DNA of 64,000 nt from Lachnospiraceae bacterium (GTDB lineage: Bacteria > Bacillota > Clostridia > Lachnospirales > Lachnospiraceae): assembly GCA_024403455.1 (NCBI GenBank), contig JAKSRR010000002.1, forward strand, positions 83,578 to 147,577, in the 5' to 3' direction. Under the pieces are notes generated by a model. It did not search any database. It was not told the origin of the DNA and saw only the letters and a list, made by a program, of their open reading frames with translations. This document shows, piece after piece, positions 60,864-64,000 of the stretch (positions are counted from its first letter, which is position 1; each line of letters starts with the position of its first letter). The translations under genes and the position numbers were made by a program.

Positions 60864-62306
60864 CTAAAATGCGCCATAAATAAAAGCTGTGTTTCCAAAA
60901 TACCCAAGAATCATCGTGATTCCTACAAAGGTGAAGAACAGTATCTGACTAGACATTTTTCGTAAATCAAAACACGGGCAGAATCCCTGTAAAGTGGATT
61001 CTGCTTTTTTTCTGCTTCTTACACAGGCCACCATCGTTGCAATACCTAACACAAGAACCGCAAAGAAGCTCCAGGTATAGGGCTGACAGATGCCCGTCTG
61101 TAAAGAAAAGCAGCCCTGTAGCACAGCAAGTGCATTTGGCAGAGAAGAAGCTCTGAAAAATACCCACAGAAGAGACACAATAAAGAAGTTCACCCCGGTT
61201 AACAGAACGCGAAGGAATCCATTTTTTGTTCTGGATAATTTTCTTCCCGAAAGCATATCCACCGCTTTATAAAGACAACTATAAAGGCCATGCAGTGCAC
61301 CCCAAACAAGAAAGGTAAGTCCTGCTCCATGCCAAAGGCCACTAATAAGCATTACCAAAAACAGATTTCCGTAGACTCTCCAAGCACCCTTTCTGCTGCC
61401 GCCTAGCGGAATGTAAAGATAATCTCTGAGCCACGCAGACAAACTGATGTGCCAACGATTCCAAAACTCGGAAGGACTCTTAGAAACATAGGGCAAGTTA
61501 AAGTTCGCATCTAATGAGATTCCTAACATCTTCGTTGCACCAATGGCCATATCAGAGTAGCCTGCAAAATCAAAATAAATCTGCAGTGCATAACTAAACA
61601 CCGCAAGCCACATAGTGCCTGTTCCATAAGCCGACGGTGCAAAAAATACATCATCCGTAAAAACAGACAGATGATCTGCCAAAACAATCTTCTTAAAGAG
61701 TCCCACAAAAAACATCTGCAAGCCCTGCAGAACACCTTCCGAAGAAAGTCCTCTGTAGCTTCTCATTTGCGGAAGGAACTGTTTCGTTCGAACGATGGGT
61801 CCGGAAAGCACTTTCGTAAATAAGCAAATCATCAAGGATAAATGCACAAAATTTTTCTCTGCTTTTTCCTCTCCCCGGTAAACATCCACTAGATAACCAA
61901 TAGATGTAAAAATGTAGAAAGAGATTCCTATAGGAAGCAAAATGTGCAGCATTACAAAATCTTTCTTAAAACATGCTGCTAATGTTTCTATGAGAAAATT
62001 CGTATATTTAAAATAAGCCAGCTCACCCACTAATACCGTAATGCCAAGGGCTAGCAGCCCCTTCTTCTGCTTCTTTTCTAATATTCTTCCCCATACATAC
62101 ACGAAGAAAATCGTTCCTAAAAGGATGCACAGATACCAGGGACTACTGCAGGCAACAAACGCAAAACTGCAGAGCAGCATAATGATTTTCTGCGCAACAG
62201 GATAGCTCTCTTTTTTGAAAACTTTTGTCCCAAGAATCTGCACCAGAAACAGCACAGCCAGAACCCCTGCCATAAAGGGAAGAAAATAGATACTATTTAA
62301 CGTCAT
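60864..62306 (-). CDS. MBOAT O-acyltransferase (second copy)
   Basis: The 480-residue polytopic protein begins with hydrophobic SIYFLPFMAGVLAVLFLVQIL. It has FWNRWHISLSAWLRDYLYIPLGGSRKGAWR and SGLWHGAGLTFLVWGALHGLYS, with the invariant MBOAT His in LWHG. About eleven helices are seen. It resembles the DltB/AlgI group that moves acyl groups onto extracellular glycans. Its start overlaps the SGNH gene stop by ATGA, so the two proteins are made together. The gene order here (SGNH then MBOAT) is reversed relative to 31884-34218. The stop codon lies within a small hairpin (60849-60876) shared with the convergent fliD-like gene; T-runs are lacking. Confidence 0.87.
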   Translation of the reverse strand: MTLNSIYFLPFMAGVLAVLFLVQILGTKVFKKESYPVAQKIIMLLCSFAFVACSSPWYLCILLGTIFFVYVWGRILEKKQKKGLLALGITVLVGELAYFKYTNFLIETLAACFKKDFVMLHILLPIGISFYIFTSIGYLVDVYRGEEKAEKNFVHLSLMICLFTKVLSGPIVRTKQFLPQMRSYRGLSSEGVLQGLQMFFVGLFKKIVLADHLSVFTDDVFFAPSAYGTGTMWLAVFSYALQIYFDFAGYSDMAIGATKMLGISLDANFNLPYVSKSPSEFWNRWHISLSAWLRDYLYIPLGGSRKGAWRVYGNLFLVMLISGLWHGAGLTFLVWGALHGLYSCLYKAVDMLSGRKLSRTKNGFLRVLLTGVNFFIVSLLWVFFRASSLPNALAVLQGCFSLQTGICQPYTWSFFAVLVLGIATMVACVRSRKKAESTLQGFCPCFDLRKMSSQILFFTFVGITMILGYFGNTAFIYGAF

Positions 62307-63337
62307 CTCGTCTCCTCCCTTTCTAAAATTGTTTTGTATAATACCTCCGCAATGACCTGGTGTCCTCTCGCATTCAGGTGTCCAATACCGACTCCACCAT
62401 TGATAAAACCATGGGCAAGGATATTTTCCCTGACATACAATTTTTCAAAATCCTCGGATAAATCCACAAAAATAATATCCAGCTCTTTGCAGACCTGAAC
62501 AAATAATTTTCCTGCTCTTCCCGTATCCGGCGCATGATACTCTCCTGCTTCATCTAACAGTGTTCCTGGATGATAAAAAATAAGAAGCTGACAGGATGCC
62601 GGCATCACTGCCTTTGCCTTCCCTAGAAAATCTCGCAACACTTCTTCGTATTCTACCCAGGCTTCCTCAGGAATAATAAAGGGTTCTGCCGGCCCCTCAA
62701 ACTGTATCTGACTACCATGCCAAGCAGAAACATTTCTCCAATCCACATATGCCTTATATAAACTCTTCACCGCAGGAATGCGTTTCTGCACTTCATACAG
62801 TGTGCCAGACTGCACCGTTTCCACTTCCGGATATACACCACCCGCAGAATTTCGCATGGCATCCACGTCAAAAGCAATAGAATCTGTTTCTAGAATCACA
62901 TAGGAGGTTGGCTTATATTTTTCCACGGCTGCAGGGAGATTCTGCACGCAGCTAAAAATGGTATGGCTGGAAACGCCAAGATTATAAACATGTTTCTCCG
63001 GGAAATAGGTTCCTAGAAGCACTGCAGTATTTTGATCTTTTGGAATCTGTACCGCCTCCATGTGAGAACTTCCTAACAATAGAATATCTACAGGTTCACC
63101 GGTAAATGCCGCGTCAGAAGGATTATTAAATCCATCTGCATCAAAACGAAACCAGGTGAAACCTTCCTTCATATTAGAAAAGTACTGGTTTGCTTCCCAT
63201 TTATAATCCGTACTGCCATCCTCGTTTATTACATGACGTCCTGTGTAGTTATAGAAGTAACAGAACAGCGAAAGTAACGCTAAGGAAATGCATCCAGAAA
63301 GAATCAATTTTAAGATTTGTATGCTTACTTTCTTCAT
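62303..63337 (-). CDS. SGNH/GDSL-like extracytoplasmic acyltransferase partner
   Basis: The 344-residue protein has an N-terminal signal anchor (residues 8-28), then VDILLLGSSHMEAVQIP near 83-99 with the nucleophile Ser in GSS, and GGVGIGHLNARGHQVIAEVL near the C-terminus with the catalytic His. It is an AlgX/DltD-like SGNH protein acting outside the membrane with the MBOAT protein encoded directly downstream. ATG 63337 follows AGGAAAAGATATTT. An IS110-type element has its left end within about 70 bp upstream, so the native promoter may have been separated from the gene. Confidence 0.78.
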   Translation of the reverse strand: MKKVSIQILKLILSGCISLALLSLFCYFYNYTGRHVINEDGSTDYKWEANQYFSNMKEGFTWFRFDADGFNNPSDAAFTGEPVDILLLGSSHMEAVQIPKDQNTAVLLGTYFPEKHVYNLGVSSHTIFSCVQNLPAAVEKYKPTSYVILETDSIAFDVDAMRNSAGGVYPEVETVQSGTLYEVQKRIPAVKSLYKAYVDWRNVSAWHGSQIQFEGPAEPFIIPEEAWVEYEEVLRDFLGKAKAVMPASCQLLIFYHPGTLLDEAGEYHAPDTGRAGKLFVQVCKELDIIFVDLSEDFEKLYVRENILAHGFINGGVGIGHLNARGHQVIAEVLYKTILEREETR

Positions 63338-63417
63338 AAATATCTTTTCCTATTGTATCATGTCTTTTCTAACCTAATATATGGGAAAGTAAGGATTCAG
63401 CGTCCATAGTGTATAAT

Positions 63418-63609
63418 ACGTATGATACAGGGGACCGAAAACATCTTTATGCCCCTGACATCATTCCTATAATGCAAGGATATGAAGTATGGAGCATTCC
63501 TGTAATTCAGAAATAACGTCAATTGAATAAAAGAAAACCTCTAGGTAAGATAAAGGTGTTCATCTTGGCCGGATGAAAAAACACTTTACACAAACTGGAG
63601 GTTTCTAAA
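63418..63609 (+). ncRNA. Possible IS110 bridge RNA region
   Basis: The segment between the left-end TATAAT and the transposase ATG is non-coding and can form a 5' hairpin (CAGGGG/CCCCTG) followed by a longer region containing pseudo-repeated ATTCCT, as would be needed for target and donor loops. AAACCTC (near 63533) could also pair with GAGGTTT (near 63597) around the ribosome site. This is by analogy with IS621; no loop has been matched to a target here. Confidence 0.35.
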
Positions 63610-64000
63610 ATGAATCATACACAGAATGACAGACTTAAGCAAGTAACAAGTGACACTCTTATTGTTGGAGTTGATGTTGGATCACAGACTCACTTCTGCA
63701 GAGCATTTGACTGGAGAGGCTTTGAACTTTCAAGAAGAGTATTTAAGTTTAGCAACACTGGAATGGGATTCCTCACTTTCCTTCACTGGACAGAGGAACT
63801 CATGAATAAAACCGAAATGAAAAAGGTTATTGTCGGCTGCGAGCCTACCGGTTGCTATTGGCTTACTTTTCAGAAGTTCTTACAGGACCATGATATTCAG
63901 CTTGTAACGGTTAATCCGTTTACAGTAAACAGAAGTATGGAACTGGATGATAACAGTCCTGAAAAGAGTGATTTAAAGGATCCGAAGACGATAGCGTTGC
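63610..64000 (+). CDS. IS110-family transposase, N-terminal part
   Basis: 130 residues are visible before the window ends. LIVGVDVGSQTHFCRAFDWRG carries the first Asp of the DEDD RuvC-like catalytic site, IVGCEPTGCYW the Glu, and LVTVNPFTVNRSMELDDNSPEKSDLKDPKTIA the next acidic region with conserved SPEKSDLKD. This is the IS110 transposase N-terminus; the serine-bearing C-terminal domain is outside. ATG follows CTGGAGGTTTCTAAA. It is read on the plus strand, away from the SGNH gene. Whether the element is intact cannot be judged. Confidence 0.9.
   Translation, partial: MNHTQNDRLKQVTSDTLIVGVDVGSQTHFCRAFDWRGFELSRRVFKFSNTGMGFLTFLHWTEELMNKTEMKKVIVGCEPTGCYWLTFQKFLQDHDIQLVTVNPFTVNRSMELDDNSPEKSDLKDPKTIAL

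Larger units (their letters stand above)
63400..64000 (+). mobile_element. IS110-family element, left part only
   Basis: The transposase frame starts at 63610 after about 200 bp of non-coding left end. That left end has an isolated perfect TATAAT at 63412-63417 with no good -35 box upstream, and a hairpin CAGGGG...CCCCTG (63428-63433 with 63452-63457). In the related IS621, a -35 box in the right end joins a -10 box in the left end when the element circularises, and the left end encodes the bridge RNA. The boundary is estimated within about 20 bp upstream of TATAAT. The right end is outside the window. Confidence 0.6.

Noticed and set aside
60849-60876. Bidirectional terminator between the fliD-like and MBOAT genes
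   Set aside because: TGGCGCA/TGCGCCA can pair, but neither strand has a T-run after the stem.
63338-63360. Promoter TGATACAAT upstream of the SGNH gene
   Set aside because: It would start transcription within about 8 nt of the ATG, removing the ribosome site, and has no -35 box.
1-64000. CRISPR arrays, tRNA or rRNA genes
   Set aside because: No regularly spaced repeats and no tRNA- or rRNA-like sequences were recognised on either strand.

Overview
The window looks like a chromosomal piece of a low-G+C Firmicute of the family Lachnospiraceae: an anaerobic, butyrate-forming, probably motile gut or rumen commensal near Roseburia, Butyrivibrio or Lachnospira. The main evidence is a complete butyryl-CoA gene set (thl-crt-hbd-bcd-etfB-etfA) beside a long-form ribosome hibernation factor, a FliD-like flagellar gene and a very large surface-glycan locus. 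The genus is an inference.

Layout. Nearly everything is read on the minus strand, so transcription runs from right to left. (1) 63.4-64.0 kb: left end of an IS110-family element with the start of its transposase. (2) 60.9-63.3 kb: an SGNH hydrolase and MBOAT O-acyltransferase pair. (3) 59.5-60.8 kb (+): a FliD-like gene with a CsrA-site-like leader hairpin. (4) 58.6-59.1 kb: hpf with a clear sigma-A promoter. (5) 52.0-58.5 kb: the butyrate operon, whose spacers hold hairpins and unusual nested repeats, ending at an intrinsic terminator. (6) 48.8-51.7 kb: a hybrid sensor kinase. (7) 45.7-48.8 kb: pseC, pseF and pseG (pseudaminic acid). (8) 42.7-45.7 kb: a trio of acyltransferase-like protein, zinc-ribbon membrane protein and alpha/beta hydrolase. 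(9) 39.5-42.6 kb: a GT26-GT4 fusion and a Wzy-like polymerase. (10) 39.1-39.5 kb: a compact type I toxin-antitoxin locus set inside the glycan operon. (11) 1-39.1 kb: a glycan cluster with about eighteen glycosyltransferases, two PglK-like ABC flippases, acyltransferases, an MBOAT/SGNH pair, two kinds of fucosyltransferase, a diaminobutyrate aminotransferase with a TupA-like ATP-grasp ligase, and a truncated FkbM-type methyltransferase at the left edge. From about 36.8 kb leftwards the DNA is visibly more A/T-rich than the polymerase, Pse and butyrate regions, as expected of a variable, horizontally exchanged serotype region.

How it may work together (inference). Cytoplasmic GT2, GT4, GT10, GT11 and GT32 enzymes build lipid-linked oligosaccharides. 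ABC flippases export them. A Dpm1-like enzyme supplies polyprenyl-phosphate sugars to several GT-C membrane enzymes that add side branches outside, and acyltransferases, MBOAT/SGNH pairs and a possible amino-acid ligase decorate the product. No initiating phosphoglycosyltransferase, no GDP-fucose genes and no pseB, pseH or pseI were found, so parts of the pathways lie elsewhere.

The most notable non-obvious find is the toxin-antitoxin locus at 39.14-39.48 kb. It has a 32-residue hydrophobic peptide with its own promoter, and a perfect consensus promoter on the other strand driving an antisense RNA of about 80 nt that ends in an intrinsic terminator. Inverted repeats give both RNAs the same 5' sequence.
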